Source: Rhodospirillales bacterium (GTDB lineage: Bacteria > Pseudomonadota > Alphaproteobacteria > TMED109). From it: a stretch of DNA of 64,000 bases. The notes under the pieces are model-generated. The model was not told the DNA's origin. It was given only the letters and a program-made list of their open reading frames with translations, and did not search any database. The DNA lies in the NCBI GenBank assembly GCA_028824295.1, contig JAPPED010000027.1:62001-126000 (forward strand). Reading direction: 5' to 3'. Made by a program: the position numbers and the translations under genes. Position 1 is the first letter of the stretch; every line of letters begins with the position of its first letter. Of the stretch, positions 1 through 7,757 are shown one piece after another.

Positions 1-115
1 GAGGTCGGAACCAAGGCGCCGGCCTCGCCAGTCCTCGTCGACGGCGAGTTGCCCCAGCAGGATGACAAGCACCGGGTCCGGCATGCCGCGGTTGACCCGC
101 CCCAGGTTCTTGCCG
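1..115 (-). pseudogene. GNAT acetyltransferase remnant, runs off the window
   Basis: Read on the minus strand, about 38 codons give RGMPDPVLVILLGQLAVDE followed by WRGRRLGSDL. This is the acetyl-CoA-binding core of the TacT-like GNAT family, in which a MPDP motif precedes a GRLAVD strand and a glycine-rich loop. Upstream of about position 115 the frame stays open, but the residues no longer resemble a GNAT N-terminus, so the 5' half looks lost or replaced. The 3' end lies outside the window. Partner and substrate cannot be judged. Confidence 0.45.
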
Positions 116-420
116 GCGCCACAGTTCGGGACACAGGTTTGGACCGGTGACTGCAATCCGAGAAGTCCGACCAACGTGAAACGGCAATGGTGGCCGAAAG
201 CGGCCGCCGCATGGCGGAAACCGCTTCTAGTCCTTATGTCGCAAGTGCGAATCAAGCCGGCCTCGCCAGCTTAACGAACTGATATCATGACGCTCGGTTC
301 AGGTAGGAGAATCGATAGCGTGTTCCCCCTTGGCCTACCCACGGCAGTTGAGCAATTCCCGGATGGCAGGCTCGAACGCTCAATTTTTCCATTCATGAAT
401 CGTGGACAGGTCCGCGGCCG
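116..420. other. Intergenic stretch upstream of the TonB-dependent receptor
   Basis: No gene is supported here. The short open frames have no recognisable product. No metal- or cofactor-responsive riboswitch and no clear promoter hexamers were seen before the receptor gene. Confidence 0.4.
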
Positions 421-3057
421 ATGAGAGTTTCCGCAGGCACGGCACGTGCCCGGAACGGCTGGTTCTGCCGCACCGTCGGCAGATGCAGCGTCCTCCTGCT
501 CTTGACCGGCACCTTTCTGCCGGGAACAGCGTCCCCGCAAGATCCTGAAATGCTGGAGAACGTAGTGGTGATCGGGCAACGCGCGCCCGGTATCGATCCT
601 CTGTCCTCTCCCACGCCGGTGGAGATTGTCGGCGGCACGGCGCTCGAGGCTTACGGCGGCGAGAGCACCGAAAGCAACCTTGCCCGGACGCTTCCGTCGT
701 ACAATCTCAATCGCGAGCCGATTTCCGACGAGGCGAGCGTTGTCCGGCCAGCACTGCTTCGCGGGCTGCCGCCGGATTCCGTGCTGGTGCTCGTCAACGG
801 CAAGCGCCGACACCGGTCGTCGGTCATCACGGTCTCAAGCGCCACGGCTCCCGGAAGCCACGGCCCGGACCTTGCGGCCATTCCCGGCATTGCGATCGAA
901 CGCATCGAGGTGCTGCGCGATGCGGCGTCCGCGCAGTACGGGTCCGATGCAGTGGCCGGCGTCCTCAACTTCGTGCTGAAGCAGCGTCCCGATACGCAGA
1001 TAGCCGAGGCCCGATGGGGGCGCACATACGCGGGTGACGGGGGTCGCTGGACGCTGGCAGGCCACGCGGGGGTGCCGTTGGCCGACCAGGGGTTCGTTGC
1101 GCTGTCGCTCGAGCGGTCGCATCAGGCGCCGTCGACCCGGTCGGTGCAGCATGCCAGTGCCCGGCAGCTCGCCGCTGCGGGCAATCCGTGGATCAATGAT
1201 CCCGGTTACGGCTACATCGACCATCCGTACGCGCAGACGTGGGGAACGCCTGAGGTGCGCGGCGACTGGAAGACGATGGTGAACGCCGGCCTTCCGCTCG
1301 GCGCTTCGACAGAAATCTACGGCTTCGGCAACTGGCATCGCCGGACCGTGGAAGGCGGGTTCTTCTTCCGCAACCCGGCACGGCGAGGTGGCGTTTTCAG
1401 CCTAGGCGACGAGGTGCTGCTGGCAGACCTTTCCGCGGACCCGACCTCCGTCAGGTGTAGATCCGGACTGGAGCCCGATTCCGGGGACTGGTCGAATCAC
1501 GTCGCGGCGATCCGCCGTTACGTCGAGAACAACCCGAATTGCTACTGGATCGGCACCCAGTTTCCGGGCGGCTTTACGCCCCGGTTCGGCGGCGACGTGG
1601 AAGACGTTTCCTACCATGCCGGCGTGCGCGGCACGTTGCCGAATGACGCTCCATTGCTCTCCGGGTGGGACTGGGATCTTTCGGCCGGAATGGGCCAGCA
1701 CTCAGTCGACTTCTTCATGGAACGAACGATCAACCCGCAGCTGCTGGCCCTCGGTCGCGAGCTGCCGACCAGCTACCGGGTCGGAGGATGGAGCGAGCGC
1801 GACTGGATCGTGGAGGGCAGCGTGGTGGGCCGGCTGGACGTCGGAACTGCCTGGCCGGTGACCGTGGCGCTTGGAACGGAAGTTCGCAACGAGCGCTTCG
1901 AGGTCGTGGCGGGAGACTTCAATTCCACCTTTGTTGACACACGCCTGGGCGGGCTGCGGGAACAGGGATTCGGAATCGGCACGAACGGCTTCCCGGGCTT
2001 CCAGGAACGAACCGCGGGAGCGGCGTCCCGGACGGCTCGGGGCGCCTGGCTGGATCTGTCGACGGATCTGAGTGAAGAACTGTTCGTGCACGGTGCGCTT
2101 CGACACGAACGGCACGAGGGCATCGGCAGCAACACGGACGGCAAGGTGGCCGCACGCTACGACCTGAGCGACGAAATCGCGCTGCGGGCCTCGGTCGGCA
2201 GCGCCTTCCGTGCGCCGACCGTGGGTCAGGCGTCGATCGAGAAAGTGATCACGCAGTTCGTTCCCGACCTGGGCGACCTGATCGACATTGCGACCCTTTC
2301 GGTGGACAACCCCATCGCGATCCTGAAGGGGGCGAAGCCCCTGACGCCAGAGACCGCCCGCTCGGTGAATGCCGGTGTCGTCGCACGCCTGGCCGGTTTC
2401 ACGGTGACGCTCGACGGTTACCAGATCCGGATGAAGGATCGCATTGCGGTGACCTCCGAGTTCGACCTGTCGGAGGGCGACAAGGCGGCCCTTCGCGAGC
2501 AAGGCATCGCAGACGCCGACGCCTATGCCAGGGTGAAATTCCTGACCAATGATTTCGGCACGACCACACGCGGGGTTGACGTGAGCGCTGAGCGGCTGAT
2601 TGCGCACGGGAACGATTCAGCGACGCGCCTCCATGCAGTCTTGAACTGGAATCGGACGCGCGTCGACGGCACGTCCACGCTCCTCAACGCGGGCGAAACC
2701 CTGGCTGCGGAACGGGGCGTTCCCCGGTGGCGCGGCGTGCTAGGGGCGAGCCACGAACGCGGGCAGCTCACCCTTTCCGGTCGCCTGCGACTCTACGGTC
2801 CGTTCACGAACGTCTATTACACCTCCGATCTCTCGTCCGCCCGGGAGGTGGGTACCCACGCACTCTTCGACGCAGAAGTCGCGCTGCGGATCACGGACGG
2901 AATCACGCTGGCCATTGGGGCGGAGAACCTGTTCGACACCTACCCGCCCCGCACCGACGCAAGAGACGGGGAGACGGTCGGACTGCCGTACCTTCGGCGA
3001 TCCCCGTTCGGTTTCGACGGCGGCTACTACTACGCCCGCCTGCGCTGGGAACGGTGA
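421..3057 (+). CDS. TonB-dependent outer-membrane receptor
   Basis: An 878-residue receptor that should import an iron complex, vitamin or other scarce nutrient across the outer membrane using ExbBD-TonB energy. A hydrophobic secretion signal covers roughly residues 20-38 (LLLLTGTFLPGTASP). A TonB-box-like stretch ENVVVIGQR follows at 46-54. Next comes a plug domain with the typical LRGLPPDSVLVLVNGKRRH and the later SAQYGSDAVAGVLNF motif. The remainder alternates strands and aromatic turns, as in a 22-strand barrel, with late AIGAENLFD and ARLRWER. Length fits the family. No TonB, regulator or ABC transporter gene lies nearby, so the substrate is open. The start is the first ATG before the signal peptide; no strong ribosome binding site is evident. 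Confidence 0.93.
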   Translation: MRVSAGTARARNGWFCRTVGRCSVLLLLTGTFLPGTASPQDPEMLENVVVIGQRAPGIDPLSSPTPVEIVGGTALEAYGGESTESNLARTLPSYNLNREPISDEASVVRPALLRGLPPDSVLVLVNGKRRHRSSVITVSSATAPGSHGPDLAAIPGIAIERIEVLRDAASAQYGSDAVAGVLNFVLKQRPDTQIAEARWGRTYAGDGGRWTLAGHAGVPLADQGFVALSLERSHQAPSTRSVQHASARQLAAAGNPWINDPGYGYIDHPYAQTWGTPEVRGDWKTMVNAGLPLGASTEIYGFGNWHRRTVEGGFFFRNPARRGGVFSLGDEVLLADLSADPTSVRCRSGLEPDSGDWSNHVAAIRRYVENNPNCYWIGTQFPGGFTPRFGGDVEDVSYHAGVRGTLPNDAPLLSGWDWDLSAGMGQHSVDFFMERTINPQLLALGRELPTSYRVGGWSERDWIVEGSVVGRLDVGTAWPVTVALGTEVRNERFEVVAGDFNSTFVDTRLGGLREQGFGIGTNGFPGFQERTAGAASRTARGAWLDLSTDLSEELFVHGALRHERHEGIGSNTDGKVAARYDLSDEIALRASVGSAFRAPTVGQASIEKVITQFVPDLGDLIDIATLSVDNPIAILKGAKPLTPETARSVNAGVVARLAGFTVTLDGYQIRMKDRIAVTSEFDLSEGDKAALREQGIADADAYARVKFLTNDFGTTTRGVDVSAERLIAHGNDSATRLHAVLNWNRTRVDGTSTLLNAGETLAAERGVPRWRGVLGASHERGQLTLSGRLRLYGPFTNVYYTSDLSSAREVGTHALFDAEVALRITDGITLAIGAENLFDTYPPRTDARDGETVGLPYLRRSPFGFDGGYYYARLRWER

Positions 3058-3101
3058 CGCGGGGGTTGGTGGCGGACAAGTTCACGAGGCGCCGGGCAAC
3101 T

Positions 3102-3130
3102 CTCCGGAAACCGTCCACCTAGTGGAGCAA
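3102..3130 (+). repeat. Imperfect direct repeat, copy 1
   Basis: This 29-base segment begins CTCCGGAAACCGTCCACC and ends GGAGCAA. It matches copy 2 at 3679-3707 at 25 of 29 positions by hand alignment, in the same orientation. Both copies lie in the gene-free stretch before ada. Confidence 0.5.
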
Positions 3131-3678
3131 CTCGGGTCGCAGCCGCCGTTCAAGCCACCATTTCGTTCCAGGCGATCTCCCAAAGACGCATGATGAGCGG
3201 CAACGTGAACGTTACCGCTCACGTGCCACGGCGGTCAGGAAATGCGTCGACTTCCGAGGCCCGAGCCGCTTCGCACGGTGGTTCCGTCGTCTCGATCTTC
3301 GGGCGGCAGTCAAGGTGACAACTGCCCGGCAGGCCCATCCCGCCGACGATCGCCTTCGCATGGCGTCGGAACAGGCCGCCTGGCCGCGATGCAATCCCGC
3401 TCGACCCCAAGGCAGTGACCAAGACGACCTCGCTCCCGGCGGCCGGTGCGAATTCGACAGGCCAACCACGACTCTCTCCGTGCCAGTGCTCTATCGAGGC
3501 GCCGCTGCGGGACATTTCCATACTTGGTCTCAACTCACGCAGGACTGTAGTCCACGCTGACGGTGGGACCTGGCTTTCGGGGCTTGTACGGGCGTGTCAG
3601 TTCGTGACGCCGGTCTCTTCTACATCGGGAAATTGCCTCCAACGGGGCGGGCAGGCATGACCAACGACGGGCGTCCTC

Positions 3679-3707
3679 CTCCGGAAGCCGTCCACGTAGC
3701 GCAGCAA
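3679..3707 (+). repeat. Imperfect direct repeat, copy 2
   Basis: Second copy of the 29-base repeat seen at 3102-3130, 577 bases downstream. It could mark the ends of a decayed insertion or a small dispersed element. No further copy was noticed in the window. Confidence 0.5.
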
Positions 3708-3846
3708 AGAGCGGATACCCACCTTTAGCGGACAATTCGAGAGCAAGATTCGGGCTGCAAGGCAGTCCCGAACCCGTCAGGGTGCACCATCGCAGCGGGC
3801 GGCCCACAGGGGCGCCAGCACCTAGACAGCCGAGGGGGGAGATATC

Positions 3847-4932
3847 ATGGTCGAACCGCAGAGGGTGCAAACGCAGGTGGCGAAGCGTTTCCGTAGCGAC
3901 GACGAGCGCTGGGCGGCGGTCGTAAGCCGCGACCATGCCGCCGTTGGAACGTTCGTCTACTGCGTCACGACGACCGGCGTCTATTGTCGCCCGGGGTGCG
4001 CGGCCCGGCACCCGCGGCGCGAAAACGTGCGCTTCCACAATTCCTGTCAGGACGCCGAGTACGCCGGCTTTCGGCCATGCCGGCGCTGCCGCCCAAACGA
4101 GCCGCCCCTTGCCGAACGGCACGCGCGGGCGGTGGCGGCCGCGTGCCGCCTCGTCGAGACGGCGGAGGAACTGCCGGATCTCGACGCGCTCGCACAGGCA
4201 GCCGGCATGAGCCGCTTCCACTTCCACCGGGTCTTCAAGGCCGTCACCGGTCTCACGCCGCGCGCGTACGCCGCCGCCCATCGCGCGGATCGGTCCCGTG
4301 AAGCGCTGCGGAGGTCGCGAACGATCACCGAAGCCATCTACGACTCTGGCTTCAACTCGAGCGGACGGTTCAATGCAGCGTCGCCCGAGATGCTCGGGAT
4401 GACCCCCGCGAAATTCCGGGGCGGTGGCGCGGGCGAAACGATTCGGTTTGCCGTCGGCGAGTGTTCGCTGGGTTCGATCCTGGTGGCAGCGACGGCGACG
4501 GGTGTGTGCGCGGTCCTGCTTGGCGACGATCCAGAAGCGCTGGCACATGATTTGGAGGACCGGTTTCCGCGGGCCGAGCTGGTCGGGGGAGACGGTGAGT
4601 TCGAGTCGGTGGTGGCCCAAGTCGTCAGTCTCGTCGAAGAACCTGCGCTCGGTCTCGATTTGCCGCTCGACATCCGCGGGACGGCGTTTCAACGGCGGAT
4701 CTGGCTGGCGCTTTGCGATGTTCCGGCGGGTACGACCGCTAGCTACAGCGAGATCGCCGATCGTGTCGGCTCACCGAAGGCCGCGCGTGCGGTCGCGCGC
4801 GCGTGCGCCGGTAACCCACTCGCCGTCGCAGTCCCCTGCCACCGCGTGGTCCGGAACGACGGCAAGCTCGGCGGCTACCGCTGGGGCGTGGAACGCAAGC
4901 GGGTTCTGCTTGCCCGCGAGGCCTCGTCCTGA
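3847..4932 (+). CDS. ada: Ada: DNA repair methyltransferase and transcriptional activator
   Basis: Bifunctional Ada repairs O6-methylguanine and methyl-phosphotriesters and, once methylated, activates adaptive-response genes. The N-terminal zinc/methyl-acceptor domain has four cysteines at 47, 51 (YCRPGC), 78 and 81 (RPCRRC), with the same 31-residue spacing between pairs as the E. coli protein. An AraC-type helix-turn-helix follows at about 100-180. The C-terminal Ogt-type domain carries the acceptor Cys331 in PCHRVV and the following GGYRWG. At 361 residues it is full length. A strong GAGGGGGGAG ribosome binding site supports the ATG. No alkA or alkB lies next to it, so regulation may be mainly of itself and distant genes. 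Confidence 0.96.
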   Translation: MVEPQRVQTQVAKRFRSDDERWAAVVSRDHAAVGTFVYCVTTTGVYCRPGCAARHPRRENVRFHNSCQDAEYAGFRPCRRCRPNEPPLAERHARAVAAACRLVETAEELPDLDALAQAAGMSRFHFHRVFKAVTGLTPRAYAAAHRADRSREALRRSRTITEAIYDSGFNSSGRFNAASPEMLGMTPAKFRGGGAGETIRFAVGECSLGSILVAATATGVCAVLLGDDPEALAHDLEDRFPRAELVGGDGEFESVVAQVVSLVEEPALGLDLPLDIRGTAFQRRIWLALCDVPAGTTASYSEIADRVGSPKAARAVARACAGNPLAVAVPCHRVVRNDGKLGGYRWGVERKRVLLAREASS

Positions 4933-5152
4933 TTTAGGCGCATTGGGGCGGGGTTGCACCGGCAAGGCTAGTCGTGCGCGGCAACGGCCTGAAGCGATGG
5001 ACGCTTCCAGCGTTCTACGTCACTGATTCTTTGCGGGTGGCGCCCAGCCCGCGGTTGTTCAGCCGACGACGGAGTTCATGGGTAGCTGCTCGCGCGGCCG
5101 GTCGAGATCGCGCAGGCGGAGAATCCAACAGCCCGGACAAACTGGCGTACGC

Positions 5153-5412
5153 GATTGGCGCGGTGAGTGTGACCGTAGCAAGGGCGGGTTCCCGTGGTAG
5201 CGGCTGGCAGTGCCACTGCCCGGTGTCGCCGCACGTGTTGTGGGAGCCGACCTGACCCCACTGATGTCAGCGTCTGGGGGAAGAACAGTGGGCACGATCG
5301 GTGCCCGGAATCTGACGCCCGTGGCACCGGCTTCCACATCGGTCAACGGCTCCGTTCCCTGCGCACCTTCGGGAGCGACCATCGTTTCCACGTTTCTTGA
5401 GCCTGGCCGGCG
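5153..5412 (+). pseudogene. Degenerate TnpB-like (IS200/IS605 OrfB) C-terminal remnant
   Basis: Reading across several frame changes, pieces appear in the order of a TnpB C-terminus: a stretch like W.GE.DRSKGGFP (normally DRWFPSS), cysteine-rich residues, DLTPLMSAS (normally LPLSVR), GHDR, and then ARNLTPVA, which resembles the DVNAARNL end of the zinc-ribbon domain. No single frame is intact. The call rests on motif order only and the limits are approximate. The rest of the interval 4933-5426 holds nothing recognisable. Confidence 0.3.
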
Positions 5413-5426
5413 TTCGTACCGGGAGA

Positions 5427-5960
5427 TCAGCTGCGCGGACGAAACCACATGCGCCGCAACAGCCCGTCCTTCAGCACCAGATGGTGATACAGAGCCGCCG
5501 CGACATGCAGGGCAACCAGGGTCACCAGCGCCGCCGCGATCCAGCCGTGGGCAGCATGCTGAGGCAGCGCTGACAATTCCGCTGGCAGGGTCTCTGCAGC
5601 GCCACCGAAGACGATCGGGAAGAGACCCGCACCAAGGGCGGTGGCAAGCCCGGTAAGCACCATGCCGGCAATGAGCACATAGAAGCCCCGGTGCGTCCAG
5701 TAGGCAATCCGATCCAGAGAGGCGTTGCCGGTGGTCGCGCGCGGCGGTGTGCGGGTTCGCAGGCGCGTGATGAGGCGCAGGATCAGCAGCGCGCCGATCA
5801 CCATGCCCGCGCTCATGTGCCCGGTCAGGGCGAAGATCTTGTCCGGGTTGTCATTAGCCATGTTTTCCAGGATAAGGCCACCGGCGACCAGCGAGATCAG
5901 GACCATCAGTGCCATGACCCAGTGCAGCGTGACGAGAAGGGGGTGGTACCGCTCCATCAA
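5427..5960 (-). CDS. Cytochrome b561 family di-heme membrane protein
   Basis: A 177-residue inner-membrane protein with four hydrophobic helices and the histidine pattern of bacterial b561/CybB proteins: His13 in helix 1 (TLHWVMAL), His48 in helix 2 (LTGHMSAG), His90 at the start of helix 3 (YWTHRGFY) and His152 in helix 4 (ALHVAAALYHH). Such proteins bind two b hemes and pass electrons between quinol and a soluble or periplasmic partner. The ATG has GGGAGC just upstream. It is divergent from a decayed LysR-type gene that may once have controlled it. No dedicated partner enzyme lies next to it. Confidence 0.9.
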   Translation of the reverse strand: MMERYHPLLVTLHWVMALMVLISLVAGGLILENMANDNPDKIFALTGHMSAGMVIGALLILRLITRLRTRTPPRATTGNASLDRIAYWTHRGFYVLIAGMVLTGLATALGAGLFPIVFGGAAETLPAELSALPQHAAHGWIAAALVTLVALHVAAALYHHLVLKDGLLRRMWFRPRS

Positions 5961-6078
5961 TAGCTCCCTTTGGCAGTCGTTTCCTGACTATAGGTTGATC
6001 ACGTAATGGACATAACCTCGAGAAATGCGCACAACTTGCGTTTTCAATGATTAACTCGGGTCGGGAAAGGCCGCTCAA

Positions 6079-6340
6079 GTGGAACACTGGACCGAGTTGC
6101 GCACCGCGTGGCTTGTGGCAAAGCTGGGCACGGTCAGCGCGGCGACTGCGGCGCCTGGCGTTCACTGGGCCACCGTGACTCGCCGGGTCGACTCCCTGGA
6201 GACCGCCTTCGGCGCGCCGCTTTCTCTCTGCCACGCCCGGGGTTACATGCCCACGGCGGCAGGCCAGGCATGCTAGAGGTGGCTAGCCGGGCGGATGAGA
6301 TGTTCACCGAGCTCGAAGAGGCGGACGCGGGGTGGGACCG
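6079..6340 (+). pseudogene. Truncated, frameshifted LysR-type regulator
   Basis: The first 60 codons encode a LysR-family winged helix-turn-helix: VSAATAAPGVHWATVTRRV, then SLETAFGAPLSL and the typical HARGYMPTAAG. The frame closes at 6276. The expected continuation (MLEVASRADEMFTELEEAD) follows in the next frame, showing a shift near 6265. Similarity stops at about 6340, where a TnpB fragment begins. The whole effector-binding domain is missing. It lies divergent to cytochrome b561, the classical position for a LysR regulator of a neighbour. Confidence 0.72.
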
Positions 6341-6343
6341 GGG

Positions 6344-6502
6344 AGCTGCCGGGCGAGTTTTGAGTGCGTGGCCTGCGGCCACGCGGACCTCAACGCGGCC
6401 CACAACACCCGACGTCGGAGACTGGCGCGGCTGCACGACGAGGAGCGTTCGGGTTTGCCGACTCCTGTGACCCGTGAAACGGATCGACGGCTGGCAGCGT
6501 AA
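6344..6502 (+). pseudogene. TnpB (IS200/IS605 OrfB) zinc-ribbon tail
   Basis: An open stretch reads SFECVACGHADLNAAHNT, matching the last zinc-knuckle cysteine pair and the D-x-N-A-A-x-N catalytic end of TnpB proteins. A basic tail and a stop at 6500-6502 follow. Everything upstream of the zinc ribbon is absent. It directly abuts the broken LysR gene, so a decayed insertion or deletion event joined the two. Only this C-terminal piece remains and it cannot be active. Confidence 0.65.
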
Positions 6503-6575
6503 GTTGTCAAGTAATCGACATAAGTCCCAAGTGATCTCGGCGACGGTCGCCAACTGGTGGACAGGAGCATGTGAC

Positions 6576-7100
6576 TTGAATTACCAACTTAACAGCGGAC
6601 TTAAGGTCGGTCTGGCGACATCGCTTGCCCTTTGGACCCTGGCTTTCTGGCTGCCCGCGGGCAATCACGCAGCCGCTGATGAGCCCTCGCGCGCGGCGTC
6701 CGCTCTCTTTACCGGTTGCAATCCGGTGAGCCTCCGCACGTTCTTTCACGCAGCGACCGATGATGCCTCTCGTGTGATCGAGCTCACCACGGCCGACATC
6801 GAGACTGCAGCGGAAAGCCGCCTGCGTGCCGTCACCCTGTTTGATCATGACGCCCCAGACGTTCTCAACGTCCGCGTCATCGCCAACGAAGCAAGCTTCA
6901 ATATGACCGTGGTTTTCCTCAAAGCGATCTACGACCCCCGCTCGAGCGAACCCGGCTCTTCGAGTGCCTGGATCAGGAGCACGGAGGGAGCCCACTTCGG
7001 AGAGGCCGGTCTCATACTGGACGCCCTGGCCGGATTGGTTGACGCATTTCTGGACGAGTTCAGCCGCGCCAACCAGCACGCCTGCGACCAACGCACCTGA
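6576..7100 (+). CDS. Hypothetical exported protein
   Basis: A 174-residue protein of unknown function. I choose the TTG at 6576 because AGGAG ends 8 bases before it and the resulting N-terminus is a signal peptide (LKVGLATSLALWTLAFWLPAG, cleaved around residue 36). The frame also runs upstream to an ATG at 6474, but that would bury the signal and overlap the TnpB remnant. The mature part is mixed alpha/beta with two cysteines (FTGCNPV near the start, QHAC near the end) that could form a disulfide. It ends in an amphipathic helix, LVDAFLDEFSRANQHAC. No family is recognised. A periplasmic location is inferred. Confidence 0.6.
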   Translation: MNYQLNSGLKVGLATSLALWTLAFWLPAGNHAAADEPSRAASALFTGCNPVSLRTFFHAATDDASRVIELTTADIETAAESRLRAVTLFDHDAPDVLNVRVIANEASFNMTVVFLKAIYDPRSSEPGSSSAWIRSTEGAHFGEAGLILDALAGLVDAFLDEFSRANQHACDQRT

Positions 7101-7265
7101 TTCCGGCAGCCTGCTGCCACTTCCCGCCGGCCGGGCGGCGGCTTCGAATTCCACACCCTTGGTCAGCCATGCGGCCCTCGCGATCACCCGGCAGACCAGA
7201 TCCCGGGCTGGCTGAGGAAAACTGGCGGGGAAACGCGCGCGTTTCTTCGCCGCTGGGCATGATCG

Positions 7266-7460
7266 TCAGGATGCCGGGCTGCGGCCCTCCCCTCGCGCAC
7301 GCTCGAAGTGTCGAATTGCGAGCTCGAACTTGTCGCGGCATCCGGTGTTGCAGAACCCGACGACCTGCCCGTCGAACTCGGTGAGCGAATCGGGTTGCAC
7401 CGGCTTGCCCGACCAGGGGCAGGTTTCGTTGATGCAGTCGGCAATGTCGAGAACGGACAT
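7266..7460 (-). CDS. Small YHS/TRASH-like metal-binding domain protein
   Basis: A 64-residue protein with cysteines at 9, 14, 37 and 41 in the order CINETCPWSGKPV and VGFCNTGCRDKF. This is the pattern of YHS-like and related treble-clef domains that bind metal. The start is the ATG at 7460, preceded by GGGAGGGAAG; a longer in-frame reading has no ribosome binding site. Single-domain proteins of this type are widespread in proteobacteria without a proven role; metal sensing or delivery is plausible. The flanking gaps (7101-7265 and 7461-7757) show nothing else. Confidence 0.68.
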   Translation of the reverse strand: MSVLDIADCINETCPWSGKPVQPDSLTEFDGQVVGFCNTGCRDKFELAIRHFERARGEGRSPAS

Positions 7461-7757
7461 CTTCCCTCCCGTAGTGTCGCGGCTGGCCGATCGAGTCTTG
7501 GCGGACGACCGGGCCGAAGTCAAAGCCAGCTTCCCGCTGACCTGACCGGCGCGCCATGATGCCCTGGCCCGTTCGAGAGCGGATATGTCCGGCTGGCGCC
7601 GATCGGATTCCTTCCGATCCGGATGCAGGCGTGTTGCAAGCCTGCGGTGGTGTTACGGAACAGGGACGGCGTCAGGCAAGTCCGGCCTTGCGTTCGCGCG
7701 CGGCGGCGCGCAATCGGTTGAAACCACACGACGGTCGCACCGACGTAGAATCCTCCC

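Larger units (their letters stand above)
3058..3846. other. Long non-coding stretch between the receptor gene and ada
   Basis: About 790 bases without a supportable gene. The long minus-strand frame overlapping it is mostly antisense to ada. It contains a pair of imperfect 29-base direct repeats (listed separately). Near 3540-3600 the minus strand reads TRPYKPRKPGP followed, after a shift, by TVLRE, faintly recalling the catalytic end of IS481-type transposases, but this is too weak to call. Immediately before ada, GAGGGGGGAG around 3831-3841 is a good ribosome binding site. Confidence 0.4.

Noticed and set aside
3535-4692. A 385-codon minus-strand frame overlapping ada, with a TRPYKPRKPGP stretch recalling IS481 transposases
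   Set aside because: Most of it is antisense to ada. The transposase resemblance covers only about 20 residues across a frame change and no DDE motif is seen.
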